Assembly: GCA_032209605.1 (NCBI GenBank)
Contig: JASFXZ010000005.1
Coordinates: 25,346,905 to 25,410,904, forward strand
Length of the DNA stretch: 64,000 nucleotides
Origin: Mactromeris polynyma
Taxonomy: Eukaryota; Mollusca; Bivalvia; Venerida; Mactridae
Direction: 5' to 3'
The notes beneath the pieces were generated by a model. It made no database searches, was not told the origin of the DNA, and worked only from the letters and a program-made list of their open reading frames with translations. Positions 1 through 11,120 of this stretch are shown here, piece by piece (positions within the stretch are counted from its first letter, which is position 1; every line of letters starts with the position of its first letter). The position numbers and the translations under genes are program-made.

Positions 1-300
1 CACGTTTTATTGCTATGCGATACATTCTGATATGTTGGGTTGCGCCACGTTTTATTGCTATGCGATACATTCTGATATGTTGGGTTGCATCGCGTTTTAT
101 TGCTATGCGATACATTCTGATATGTTGGGTTGCGCCACGTTTTATTGCTATGCGATACATTCTGATATGTTGGGTTGCATCACGTTTTATTGCTATGCGA
201 TACGTTCTGATATGTTGGGTTGCATCACGTTTTATTGCTATGCGATACGTTCTGATATGTTGGGTTGTACCACGTTTAGTTGCTATGCGATACGTTCTGT
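1..300. repeat. 45-bp minisatellite, about 6.5 copies
   Basis: Direct repeats with a 45-bp period start at 1, 46, 91, 136, 181, 226 and 271. Each contains the words tgctatgcgata and tatgttgggttg. The array probably continues to the left of the window. Because 45 is a multiple of 3, all frames stay open and give repetitive translations; these are not genes. Confidence 0.93.
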
Positions 301-411
301 TGAGTTATTTTGTTTTGTGTTGCTTTGTATTGCATCACGTTGCATTACGTTGAGTGGTAATGCTTTGCGTAACGTCGTGCATCATTGTGTTGCATCGCGT
401 TACGTTGTGTT

Positions 412-675
412 GCGTTGTTAACATTGTGTTGTGTTGCGTTGTTAACATTGCGTTGTGTTGCGTTGTTAACATTGTGTTGTGTTGCGTTGTTAACATTGTG
501 TTGTGTTGCATTGTTAACATTGTGTTGCGTTGTTAACATTGTGTTATGTTGCGTTGTTAACATTGTGTTGTGTTGCGTTGTTAACATTGTGTTGTGTTGC
601 GTTGTTAACATTGTGTTGTGTTGCGTTATTAACATTATGTTGTGTTGCGTTGTTAACATTGTGTTGCGTTGCATT
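412..675. repeat. 24-bp minisatellite
   Basis: A 24-bp unit, core gttgttaacattgtgttgtg, is repeated about eleven times; the ttaac word recurs at 418, 442 and 466. One unit near 522 is five bases shorter. The period keeps frames open on both strands, which produces spurious open frames. Positions 301-411 are a degenerate version of the same GTTGT-rich sequence. Confidence 0.92.
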
Positions 676-1110
676 TGTTTTATATGATATGGACCGAATC
701 AACTTTTTTTCGTCGTAAGACGAGAATGTATGGTAAATTGGTTAGGTTAAGAAAAACACAACGAATCTGTTTGGTAAAATACTCTCATATATCAAATAAA
801 CGACGTTTGTAAACTTATCTCAAATGTACATGAGTATGATTAACAACCAATGTAGACTTCGACTTTTTCTAAGGACCTCACAATACGAGTTTCATTGTCA
901 CTGGACGAAAGTTTTTGCTAATTATGACAGGCGAGTGTCAGCTATGAATTGAATGCCATAACATATCCATATAGCGGCATTTAGACGGAACACATCATTG
1001 TATTGTTGCCATTTAGTGATTGAACAGAATGGTATTAAGAAGAAATACTTTCAGCCACATACGTCGCTAGATATCATAAGTTGTCCTCGCACAGTATGGT
1101 TTACTGATAG
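676..1110. other. Non-coding spacer between minisatellites
   Basis: No open frame of note, RNA gene or repeat was seen here. Confidence 0.5.
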
Positions 1111-3080
1111 ATGATGGTCACTGTGTGATACATGATGGTCACTGTGTGTGATACATGATGGTCACTGTGTGTGATACATGTTGGTCACTGTGTGTGATAC
1201 ATGATGGTCACTGAGTGTGATACATGATGGTCACTGTGTGTGATACATGATGGTCACTGTGTGTGATACATGATGGTCACTGTGTGTGATACATGATGGT
1301 CACTGTGTGTGATACATGATGGTCACTGTGTGTGATACATGATGGTCACTGTGTGTGATACATGATGGTCACTGTGTGTGATACATGATGGTCACTGTGT
1401 GTGATACATGATGGTCACTGTGTGTGATACATGATGGTCACTGTGTGTGATACATGATGGTCACTGTGTGTGATACATGATAGTCACTGAGTGTGATACA
1501 TGATGGTCACTGTGTGTGATACATGATGGTCACTGTGTGTGATACATGATGGTCACTGTGTGTGATACATGATGGTCACTGAGTACGATACATGATGGTC
1601 ACTGAGTACGATACATGATGGTCACTGTGTGCGATACATGATGGTCACTGTGTGTGATACATGATGGTCACTGTGTGTGATACATGATGGTCACAGTGTG
1701 TGATACATGATGGTCACTGTGTGTGATACATGATGGTCACTGTGTGTGATACATGATGGTCACTGAGTACGATACATGATGGTCACTGAGTACGATACAT
1801 GATGGTCACTGTGTGTGATACATGATGGTCACTGTGTGTGATACATGATGGTCACTGAGTACGATACATGATGGTCACTGAGTACGATACATGATGGTCA
1901 CTGTGTGCGATACATGATGGTCACTGTGTGTGATACATGATGGTCACTGTGTGTGATACATGATGGTCACAGTGTGTGATACATGATGGTCACTGTGTGT
2001 GATGCATGATGGTCACTGTGTGTGATACATGATGGTCACTGAGTACGATACATGATGGTCACTGAGTACGATACATGATGGTCACTGTGTGTGATACATG
2101 ATGGTCACTGTGTGTGATACATGATGGTCAGTGTGTGATACATGATGGTCACTGAGTACGATACATGATGGTCACTGTGTGTGATACATGATGGTCACTG
2201 TGTGTGATACATGATGGTCACAGAGTGTGATACATGATGGTCACTGAGTACGATACATGATGGTCACTGTGTGTGATACATGATGGTCACAGAGTGTGAT
2301 ACATGATGGTCACTGAGTGTGATACATGATGGTCACTGTGTGTGATACATGATGGTCACTGTGTGTGATACATGATGGTCACTGTGTGTGATACATGATG
2401 GTCACAGAGTGTGATACATGATGGTCACTGTGTGTGATACATGATGGTCACTGTGTGTGATACATGATGGTCACAGAGTGTGATACATGATGGGCACTGT
2501 GTGTGATACATGATGGTCACTGTGTGTGATACATGATGGTCACTGTGTGTGATACATGATGGTCACTGTGTGTGATACATGATGGTCACTGTGTGTGATA
2601 CATGATGGTCACTGTTTGTGATACATGATGGTCACTGTGTGTGATACATGATGGTCACTGTGTGTGATACATGATGGTCACTGTGTGTGATACATGATGG
2701 TCACTGTGTGTGATACATGATGTTCACTGTGTGTGATACATGATGGTCACTGTGTGTGATACATGATGGTCACTGTGTGTGATACATGATGTTCACTGTG
2801 TGTGATACATGATGGTCACTGAATGTGATACATGATGGTCACTGAGTTTGATACATGATGGTCACAGAGTGTGATACATGATGGTCACTGTGTGTGATAC
2901 ATGATGGTCACTGTGTGTGATACATGATGGTCACAGAGTGTGATACATGATGGTCACTGTGTGTGATACATGATGGTCACAGAGTGTGATACATGATGGT
3001 CACTGAGTACGATACATGATGGTCACTGAGTGTGATACATGATGGTCACTGTGTGTGATACATGATGGTCACTGTGTGTA
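1111..3080. repeat. 23-bp satellite array, about 86 copies, with higher-order structure
   Basis: The unit gatggtcactgtgtgtgatacat (23 bp, variable in its middle) runs without interruption for about 1.97 kb. Variants alternate: gtgtgtg (most common), gagtacg, gtgtgcg and cagagtgtg. The variant order from 1581 to 1856 is repeated exactly from 1857 to 2132, giving a 12-unit (276-bp) higher-order repeat. Single-base variants are rare, which suggests recent amplification or conversion. Confidence 0.96.
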
Positions 3081-5590
3081 TCATACGAATGTTTCAAGTT
3101 GTAACGAGTATGTTTGTAAACGCAGAATTCGGTTCAGAGCGGCCACCCCAATCTCGTCATAAAATGAACTTATATGTTTGTATAGGCAACCTCTCCGAAT
3201 CATCCCTGCCTTTAACTACCCAAGATAGTTTACAACAGTGTCCATGTTCCCGTTGTAAGAATTTACTGTTAATTTAACATCTCTAGAGCAACAAACTCTC
3301 AACAACAGCAGAAGTTAGCATCTCCAAATGGATGTTGCTCTGAAGAGATTCCACGGTATCTGTTTTCTTATTCTTTATTTTGATTACTTGTATAATATAA
3401 AAAAATATTTGCACAGATTTCTTCCAACATACACGTATTCTCATTCGTAAAAACTGGCAGCCTTCTTTTTTTTCGCGCCATCACAGTTCTTAATATTGTA
3501 TCATATTTAACCGATTTAAAATCTTGAGAACATTTATCAGAACACGTAACTTTTTGTGATCGTGATATGAATTAACTTTGAAATGCGTACGCGCGTATTC
3601 TTACTGACAAGTACTTAATGACAAGTGTATACATTTCACTATCCCAGTTGTGGACTTTGTGTACATTTAGGTAATTATTGATACAAAATTGCCCTGGTCA
3701 AACGTGTCCGGAGAGTACCAAGGTGTGTTTCGATTCCACTTGTGAAATACGAGATAGATGTTACTGATAGGCTGGCGCTAGTTTTCAAATGTTTGTAGCT
3801 AGATTTGATAACTAAGTGATTAATTTGATAAATCAATGCAATTAATTATTTGTCATAACGATTTTTGTGACAATGTTTGCAAATTCTAGCAGCTAGATTG
3901 GTGTTTGAATATCCAGTTGCTAACTACAAGCGCTAGTCTAGCTAATGGAAGAGTACAATAGCGAAATCATCGACATAATGTCTCATTTGCTAAATGCGTT
4001 TTTTACATATATCAATTACGCTTATAAAATGTCTTCGCCGCGCGGCTGCATTATACATATATCTATAGTTGACTTTAGCAGATTGTTGACGTCTTTCTCA
4101 GAGATGACCCTTTAAGCCTATTGTAATTCTATAATGCTTAACGTGATATGTGACACCATCGTGCAAATTATACCAATGCAGATATTGCACGCAAGCTTTT
4201 TTGTTTTTGTTTGGCATTCTTCCCTTTCTTGATAAGTATCATATTAACACATCAACATAATGTTTAGGCAAATGCTATTAGTTCATGAGCATGAAAATAT
4301 GTTTGTGTGTGTGTGTGTCAACGTTGCCTAGAAAATGCAGCAACCGTTGACATAACTCGTGAAATCATAAACCTCTATCCCGTACACTATAAACTGAATA
4401 TTATGGTCTTAATTTGCGATACTGTTATGGATAATAATGCGGTGTTGAATAGATTTGTACACTGAGCCATATCAGCGGACTCTAAGAGAACGATTTACTG
4501 TACATAACATACAAATGTATATGTATAAATAATATGTAACGCCGCTTCCAAAAACATCAGCTCTAATGCCTCATGATGATGAAATAAATGACCAGCAGTA
4601 AACACGATGTATGGGGGGGGTGGGGCTAATCGAATGAGTAGCTCGTGGGCACGGATCAGAAACTTGTAATCATGGCTTAATATCGTCCATTCAAGATTGG
4701 TGGTATATTTTTTCTGATTGGTCGATAACAAGTCATGACCAAAAGCCACTAAGTCTTAACCATGGTATAAGAAAGTCGTAGCTGTGAGTTATTACGAGGT
4801 GATCATTACTTATTGTGCCTCACACATCACACCCATGCCGTACGTCTGGTAAAATATTGAAACAAAATCATCGAACTTTAGAAGCAAACACAGAAGTGCT
4901 TTTCATGCAAAACCTCAATCTCGCAGACGTTCGCTGAAAACGTTTATCAGTATATGTACAATATAAATGCAGTGTACAACTGATATATTAAGTAAAGTTT
5001 TGATCTTTTATCTCAATTTGAATGTTTGAATGAATTTCGTAAACTCTTGCATTTCTTTAACATTCTAATCAATATCTCTTGTTGACTGTTTGTATTCGAA
5101 CCGAAGTCTACTATTGGTTTACGCTATCAATTTACCTGTTAACACGTTCTTTGCTTAATATTGAAAAGAGCAATGGTAATTAATAAATATCAATCCAAAT
5201 GGTACAACATTATACCGAACACGTAGACTGGTTTTAAAATGCAAGCCTTGACTTAGGTCAATATACGGAGGTGAATGCATAAACAACGATCAGTCGCGGG
5301 ATCAAATACATTAACTATTCGGGAGCTGTAGTTAGACATCAAAGGACTGAAGGTCCTGGGTGGCGCTTCCAGGGCAAGACAATACGTTTTCCATTTTATT
5401 GTATTAGAAATTAATACGCGACAATTCGGGTAAACCCATTAGCCAAAAATGACACAAATAATCCAGAAAAGCCGTTTTTACCAAGACTCCCGCCATGCCA
5501 CAGTTGATATTTCCCTAACAAATCAACCATTATACTTCCTGAGTTTCTTACCAGTATCCGTGATTAATTACGGTATTGTGAAGTTCGCGA
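3081..5590. other. Gene-free stretch
   Basis: No convincing coding frame was found on either strand. A short GT run lies at 4303-4318 and a G-rich stretch at 4612-4624. Positions 3279-3306 match the unit of the 75-bp minisatellite at 53560-54150 (ctctagag...ctctcaacaacag) with about two differences, so this is probably a lone relic of that repeat family. Confidence 0.5.
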
Positions 5591-5594
5591 TTCA

Positions 5595-5662
5595 ATCTCG
5601 CGTGATTCGAACCAATAACCATAGGGTCAGGGTCCGGTGCTCTACCCCCGATCCCCATACCT
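5595..5662 (-). repeat. tRNA-derived sequence (SINE head or tRNA pseudogene)
   Basis: The minus strand carries a D-arm-like word gggtagagcaccggac followed about 30 bases later by a B-box-like word ggttcgaatca. Clean acceptor and anticodon stems are not evident, so this looks like a tRNA-derived SINE remnant rather than a working tRNA. Confidence 0.45.
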
Positions 5663-5802
5663 CCATATTCCATGAGTAAAATAAAAGAGCTTTTATAAAA
5701 TCATGATTAGCATTCCCACAAAAGGAGTAATGGAGCATTTGAAGCCTCATATACTATTCAACATAGGACGAACCAACTCACAGGAAACTTCCGTGAGTCG
5801 AA

Positions 5803-6135
5803 ATAGATAATTCCCACATTTACAATATTTACCTCCCTTGTTCTGAATTGTCGGCCATATTGATAGGCAAATTTCCTTAAAGTTTATAGGGAACATTATG
5901 TAACCTATGCTAAACTAATCAGATATAAAACAAATAACTTATTCATTATACTCATGTGGGCAGTTGACTCAGTAAGTTGAAGAAACAGTGGTCGTCACAT
6001 GCAAAAACTCCTGGTATTTTCTCAATTGCCACATACTTAGAAATTACTCTTATAAGGGCTTACCAGTTTTGCCTATCAAATGACTGATTATTAAGAACAA
6101 GGGAGGTAAATATTGTAGATGTGGGAACTATCTAT
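5803..6135. mobile_element. MITE with long terminal inverted repeats
   Basis: The left arm (5803-5844, ending tacctcccttgttct) is matched in inverse orientation by the right arm (6094-6135, starting agaacaagggaggta), with only a few mismatches over about 42 bp. A weaker inner pair (ttgataggcaaa near 5859, tttgcctatcaa near 6069) extends the arms to about 75 bp. The element is about 330 bp with no coding capacity, typical of a non-autonomous DNA transposon. The superfamily is not clear, since the target duplication cannot be fixed by eye. Confidence 0.75.
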
Positions 6136-6802
6136 ACAAAAGTCGAACACTGACCCTTTCTTTACACCTTATCGCAGTCATAAACATTGAACTTTAGTCG
6201 AATTTTAAAACACAATGTGTCGGGTGAAGTGGTCGAATGTGATCAAATGTCAAACGGTACGATAATATTCACAGTAAAGCTTATTCTTTGAGAGAGAAAT
6301 GTCATTGAATACATTGTTATGTAGTCATTGTCATGTTGGATATTTTGACATACATCGTGTGATATCTCTGACATATATCACGACGGACCATTTGAACATA
6401 ACAGCGGAATTTAAATAATGACCGGCTACAGTAGTTTTGTTTAAATTGAACTTTATCAGACAGGAGATATTTTGTGTCAGCTTATTTCCGATTCGTGAAG
6501 GAAAGTGGTCTAACTTCAAATACCGACATCAAGCAGAGAAGTTTTAACGCAAACTGAATGAGTTATTTTAGTGACGTTCCGAAATATGTAACGAGTGCGT
6601 TATTGGTGAAAATAAGAGAAAATAAGAAGAAAAGTAAAAGTATTTATCAGCCAGTTATTCGACTGTGTCGAAAAATAAACTTATTGCATTTAAAATCGTT
6701 AAACGTATTTATTTATTTTAAACGAATTCTCACAACTTACACTAATAAATTATTTGCGCAAAATTCAGAGATTGTGAAGTTCGGGTTCAGACCCGCTCAA
6801 AT

Positions 6803-6872
6803 CGGGGCTCGAACTTACAATCATCTGATCAGGAATTAGGGTAGTCTACCACTCGACCACCATGTCTATCTC
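6803..6872 (-). repeat. tRNA-derived sequence
   Basis: The minus strand reads an A-box-like word tggtcgagtggtagac and, about 40 bases on, a B-box-like agttcgagcccc. The spacing fits a tRNA-derived SINE head or tRNA pseudogene. Stem pairing is poor. Confidence 0.45.
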
Positions 6873-7464
6873 GATAAGAATAGCAAACGGAAAATGAACT
6901 AAATCACATAAAATTTTGTTTTGGCAATACTTATTGGTAATTACTAGCCTTGAAAATAAATTGCCGTGAAAATAACTTGCCGTGAGTTTTGACTTCTATT
7001 TGTGCGGAAACAGAAAATGATTTGAGCTGATCATCTGACAATGTACTGTATCAACTTGTTTAAATCAATACGCAGAAATGTTTCCACGATGTTTTTCGTC
7101 AAACCTATCAGTAGCACTAGCTTCAAGTACCCTTTGTACTCTTCAACTAATCACCCAATTTGCTACTTGAGTTTGCCGAGCTAACATTCACAGAAGTAGA
7201 AACAAACACGAGGCAAGATACTGTCCACCCCTTAAGTAGTTAAGACTTTTACAAGGAATCAATCGTGATATACCACTAAAAGGAATTGAAGTAAATTTAA
7301 GGATTATACATCCAGGAAATACAGACTTCTTCTATATATAGTAATCACCTCTTTATATCGCTCACTCATGCTAGAATAGTTAAACTTTCAAATTACAACC
7401 GCACCTACATAATTTATTTCTAAGTTCATGTTGAGTGACTGAACGCGATCCTAGACTATATATA

Positions 7465-7567
7465 CAGTAAAACCTCACTGAAAGGCGATCTCAATAATAA
7501 GGCCACCTCAAAAATAAGAACAGTTTTCAAGGGTCCACATGGTGGTCATATTATTGAGGTTTTACTG
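7465..7567. mobile_element. 103-bp pogo/Tigger-like MITE
   Basis: The ends are cagtaaaacctcactg and, inverted, attgaggttttactg. Both are flanked by TA (7463-7464 and 7568-7569), the target duplication of Tc1/mariner-superfamily elements. There is no coding capacity. The cagtaaaacctc end resembles other pogo-type ends in this window at 52073 and 58666. Confidence 0.82.
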
Positions 7568-8305
7568 TATACTGCATACAAACATACAAACAAAGAAGCA
7601 GACGGTTATGTTTCGCTTTGTTACGGTGTATATGGGACCGATATTTCTTATATATCAAATGCATGTACAGTTCGAGTACGAACTAATGCCATGAACGACA
7701 TTGTCGACTCATTCAAGAACTTTGGTTTCTGTCGAAAAAATTGTTTCAAACATTCAATAGCGAGGGGCCTATGTAATCGTTTGTGATCAAAACTGTTTAC
7801 ACAATATGATTATGTACGTCCTGACCACAAAATGAACACAATGGCATAATAGATATACGGGGTCAAAAACATGAACAGCAACAATACACTGTACTGCCTT
7901 TGAGGTCAAATTTGAATTAATTTCGTAAATTGAATAAAGGTTTGAAAAGGATGTTATTTGGTCAATTCAGTACGGCCATTTCATGACCTCGAATAATCCA
8001 ATGAATGCACAGGGGTCAGGTTGGTTGAACTAGCGTTTAAGGAGGGGGTTCATGTACACCGGAGTGGCTATTGTGAAAATACAGACGATTTTAACCCATA
8101 GTAAGATAGATTCAGCAGCGTCTTATATAGGGCACATTAAAACGTTTTCTAAATATTTTCACGGTGACGTTTCGTTACAATAAAGGACATGATCTGAAGT
8201 GGTCGAGGACATTGGCTTAAGTACGTTACAATGAGGATATTGTCGGGCATGTACACATAACCAACGATTAACAGAACGAAGTCCGTCCGATTTACAGATT
8301 AACTG

Positions 8306-8475
8306 CTAATCTTGAGGTGGTTCGAGTCCTGGGAGATGGGTATGTTCTCCGGCCTCCACATGGGGAAGCAAAACTGTCAGGTCAATACTGGTTGGTAACC
8401 CAGGTTCACTGACCACCGTACATGACAGTAATACTGTTGCAAAACAGTGTGAAAACTCAAACAAACACACATATA
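8306..8475 (+). repeat. SINE-like element, 5' truncated
   Basis: A B-box-like word ggttcgagtcctggg at 8320 is followed by about 150 bases ending in accaccgtacatgacagtaatactgttg-like sequence and an A-rich caaacaaacacac tail. The layout is that of a tRNA-derived SINE that has lost its A box. The family could be one of the widespread molluscan SINEs (RUDI or other V-SINE types), but this is unconfirmed. Confidence 0.5.
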
Positions 8476-8499
8476 TGTAGAAAGAATAGACGGGCGTTT

Positions 8500-9996
8500 G
8501 AACAATCATGTTTTATTTGTAACTAGGTGAACTTGCACAATTGGCATTCAACAGTCTACCACACTTTTTGAATTGAATTGAAACACGGGGAAACAAAACA
8601 ATCTAATCGTATATATACATGCTATATGACGTTTTATGTGATAAGAATAATGATTAGTTCCAATACAAAACGTATAAGTACTAAATACTATCTTTCACCT
8701 TTAAAACAGATTTAACACAGTGTGGTAAACGATTTACTGAACAGATTCATACAGTCACGCACTAACATAACTAGAATACACTAGTTGTTAGCTTTGTCTG
8801 TCATGTTTAAACAGTACACAGATATAAACGACATGATATATGATACTATTATGTTTGATAAATGGTTAAAATACGAGCAGGTTCTCTCCAGAGAATTAAG
8901 TAAACTATCAAAAGGTTTTACCTGCAAGTGTAACGTATATACGCTTATGATTAAATGAACAAACACGCGAGTGGAGAGTTTTTAAGAGATTACATGTAGA
9001 ATAAAATTGTTATAAATTAAGGACAGCAACGAATTTCATGTTATATATAAAGATACGAGTACATTTACACGCTGTCTCAACTGATTGAAACAGGATGCCT
9101 ACTTCATTTCGACATGAATTATGAGGGAAAACATGAACTACACGTACGATGTATTTAACGATCAAACGAAACAAAATTTACAAACAAATTTCCCATACAT
9201 AGATGGAAACCATTCTTTATTCTGACACAGTATTAAAACTAGAATTCAGACAATAAATACGCAAATTAAACGTTCATTTTACAAGTGTAAGACATAGCTA
9301 TAAAATGAAATATAAATACACAAATACACTAGAATCCATTAGTTAATAGTAAAACATTAGAACATAAGTTTACGTACTAGTATATCAATGACACAGTTGT
9401 ATAAAGAATACATATTATACAGTTATAATGAATGAAATGCTTTATCATTTTGTCCAAATAAAGCCAGCTCAGATATTCAGATTGCGACGATTCAATCAAC
9501 ATACATTTTTGTATTTATTTATAACTATTTCAGTACCATGAGTACACTCGTCTTAAGCAGTTGAACACCGTCATAGACTTAATTCCAAACTGTCTATGCC
9601 ATTAGGCAGCAATGTAAACACTGACAGAAAGAGACATTATTAAATAAATCATCATCGGGAAGCTGCAAAGATTATTAAGAAAGGAGGCCATTTAACTACA
9701 TAATTATTAATGTTTTATGGAGTTCAAACAATTATTAACTATACGCATCAGTAACAATGTACCATATTAAGGTATAATATTAAACGGACAAGAACTTTGC
9801 ACACCTGTGATCACAATTTTCCACCAACATTCCCACGGTCAAATTTCTCAAGCGATGTTGTATTGTATTCTGATCTCAAAATACAAGCTCGTGTTTCTAC
9901 GTAATGATACAAAATAAATCGACAATTTAATATTATGTAAAGACACATACCGAAGTGGTAAATAACGGTTAAATATGGCACTTAAACCAAACTCAC
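8500..9996. other. Gene-free stretch, probable intron of the leftward gene starting at 10047
   Basis: AT-rich, with no supported exon, tRNA or repeat. If the minus-strand exon at 9997-10047 is real, this lies in its first intron. No calponin-homology exon was found anywhere between 3080 and 9996, so later exons may lie beyond the satellites. Confidence 0.4.
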
Positions 9997-10047
9997 CTTC
10001 ACTTGCGTATCTCTAGCTAATCCAGCTTTAGCCGCTCTATAAGACAT
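9997..10047 (-). CDS. Probable first coding exon of a calponin/transgelin-family protein (partial)
   Basis: Reading leftward, ATG at 10047 opens a 17-codon frame, MSYRAAKAGLARDTQVK, ending in a consensus donor GAAG|GTGAGT with the exon in phase 0. The peptide resembles the short N-terminal leader of transgelin/calponin/myophilin proteins (MS-R-A-KSG-A-E-Q-K), which precedes the calponin-homology domain. Those proteins bind actin in muscle and other contractile cells. A perfect MEF2 site lies about 85 bases upstream, which supports muscle expression. The CH-domain exons are not visible in the window, so the call rests on 17 residues, the splice site and the promoter context. Confidence 0.45.
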
Positions 10048-10131
10048 TTTCACAAGCTATGCACTAGCAATTTACAAATTTAAGTAAAACGTTTCACCCC
10101 GAGTGTGTACCTCAAAACAAGGCGTGGTCTT

Positions 10132-10141
10132 CTAAAAATAG
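10132..10141. promoter_or_regulatory. MEF2 binding site upstream of the calponin-like exon
   Basis: CTAAAAATAG is a perfect match to the MEF2 consensus YTAWWWWTAR. It lies 85 bp upstream of the ATG at 10047 on the minus strand, a promoter-proximal place for a muscle gene. A single 10-bp match in AT-rich DNA can occur by chance. Confidence 0.45.
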
Positions 10142-10509
10142 ACAGTGCTACTGTATTGAAATGTGTACGCCATATAGACGCACGCTTTAAGTATTGAATA
10201 CGGTAAATCGTTTTAGCGACTTAATCCAAGTATCATTTTAAGTATTAGCAATGTCTGTTGTCGATTTAAACAGCGAATCCGTAAATCGTGCACATTTAAC
10301 AATTCTCTGTCGTCACGGCTCAGTTAAACACAGACAATAAAACAAAACGTGATCAAATCTCAGGTATCTCGAGATACAGACGACATTATAGATCAAACAT
10401 TAGACATGGACGTGAAACTACATTAATTGCCCAAAGGCGTAGCTAGGATCGCATCCCCTAATCGTGTCAAGTTCGATAGTGTTTTCGCTTGAAATGTTCG
10501 ATATAAATG

Positions 10510-10866
10510 CGTGTGAAGTTATCAGTAATAGCAGTGACAACAGCAGCAACAACTATCATAGCAGTAACAGCAGCAGCAACATCTTTCGTAGTAGTAACAG
10601 CAGCAGCAACAGCTTTCGTAGTAGTAACAGCAGCAGTAGCGCAAGTAACAAAGCAGAAGTAGTCGTAAAAGTAGTCCGGCGTTGCTATAACAACAATAGT
10701 ATCATTAACAACAAATTGCAAGCAACAGGGGTAGTAGCAGTGACAGTAGCAGTAACAGCTACATCACCACAAGCACCACAGCAATAAAAGCAGTAACAAC
10801 AACAGATGTAGCAGTAACAGCATTAGGAGCAGTCACAATAGTTGGATCAGTAACAGCAATAGTATC
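10510..10866. repeat. Degenerate trinucleotide-type repeat (left half)
   Basis: A loose array of cagtaacagcagcaac-type words. Its right half continues at 15896-16050 beyond the inserted retrotransposon, so the two halves were one repeat before insertion. Open frames here encode Ser/Asn-rich or Val/Ala/Thr-rich low-complexity peptides and are not genes. Confidence 0.8.
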
Positions 10867-11013
10867 TGTAATATACTGTACTACCAGTTTCGTTCATTTC
10901 GTTACTATGTATCATTTCATTACATTGTACCATTTCGTATAATACTCTTTAGTAAGGGAGTTAATAAATGTTGTAGTTCCGCCATGGTTGTCTTTGTTTA
11001 TCATAATATTACA
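10867..11013 (+). repeat. 5' LTR of the Gypsy-type element
   Basis: 147 bp, TG...CA ends. It contains a TATA-like tataata near 10939 and a polyadenylation signal aataaa at 10963-10968. It should hold the element's promoter and RNA start. Confidence 0.95.
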
Positions 11014-11029
11014 TGGTGTCAGAATCTGA
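11014..11029 (+). other. Primer-binding site
   Basis: TGGTGTCAGAATCTGA starts directly after the 5' LTR. TGGTGTCAGAA is complementary to the 3' end of a tRNA finishing in TTCTGACACCA, as in many tRNA-Leu. The tRNA identity is inferred. Confidence 0.75.
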
Positions 11030-11120
11030 CGAATCCAAGCCCATCTGATGAAAAGGAGATGTAAGAATTAATGAAGATTGAAGTATAAACATTAATTTAC
11101 GGATTTGTGTTATTAGTTAG

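Noticed and set aside
15..718. Several open frames of 60-129 codons on both strands
   Set aside because: They are translations of the 45-bp and 24-bp minisatellites, whose periods are multiples of three.
1111..3080. CRISPR-like array
   Set aside because: Units are contiguous 23-bp repeats with no unique spacers, in a clearly animal genome.
10464..10787. Ser/Asn-rich plus-strand frame and its minus-strand partner
   Set aside because: Low-complexity translation of the trinucleotide-type repeat; no splice or domain support.
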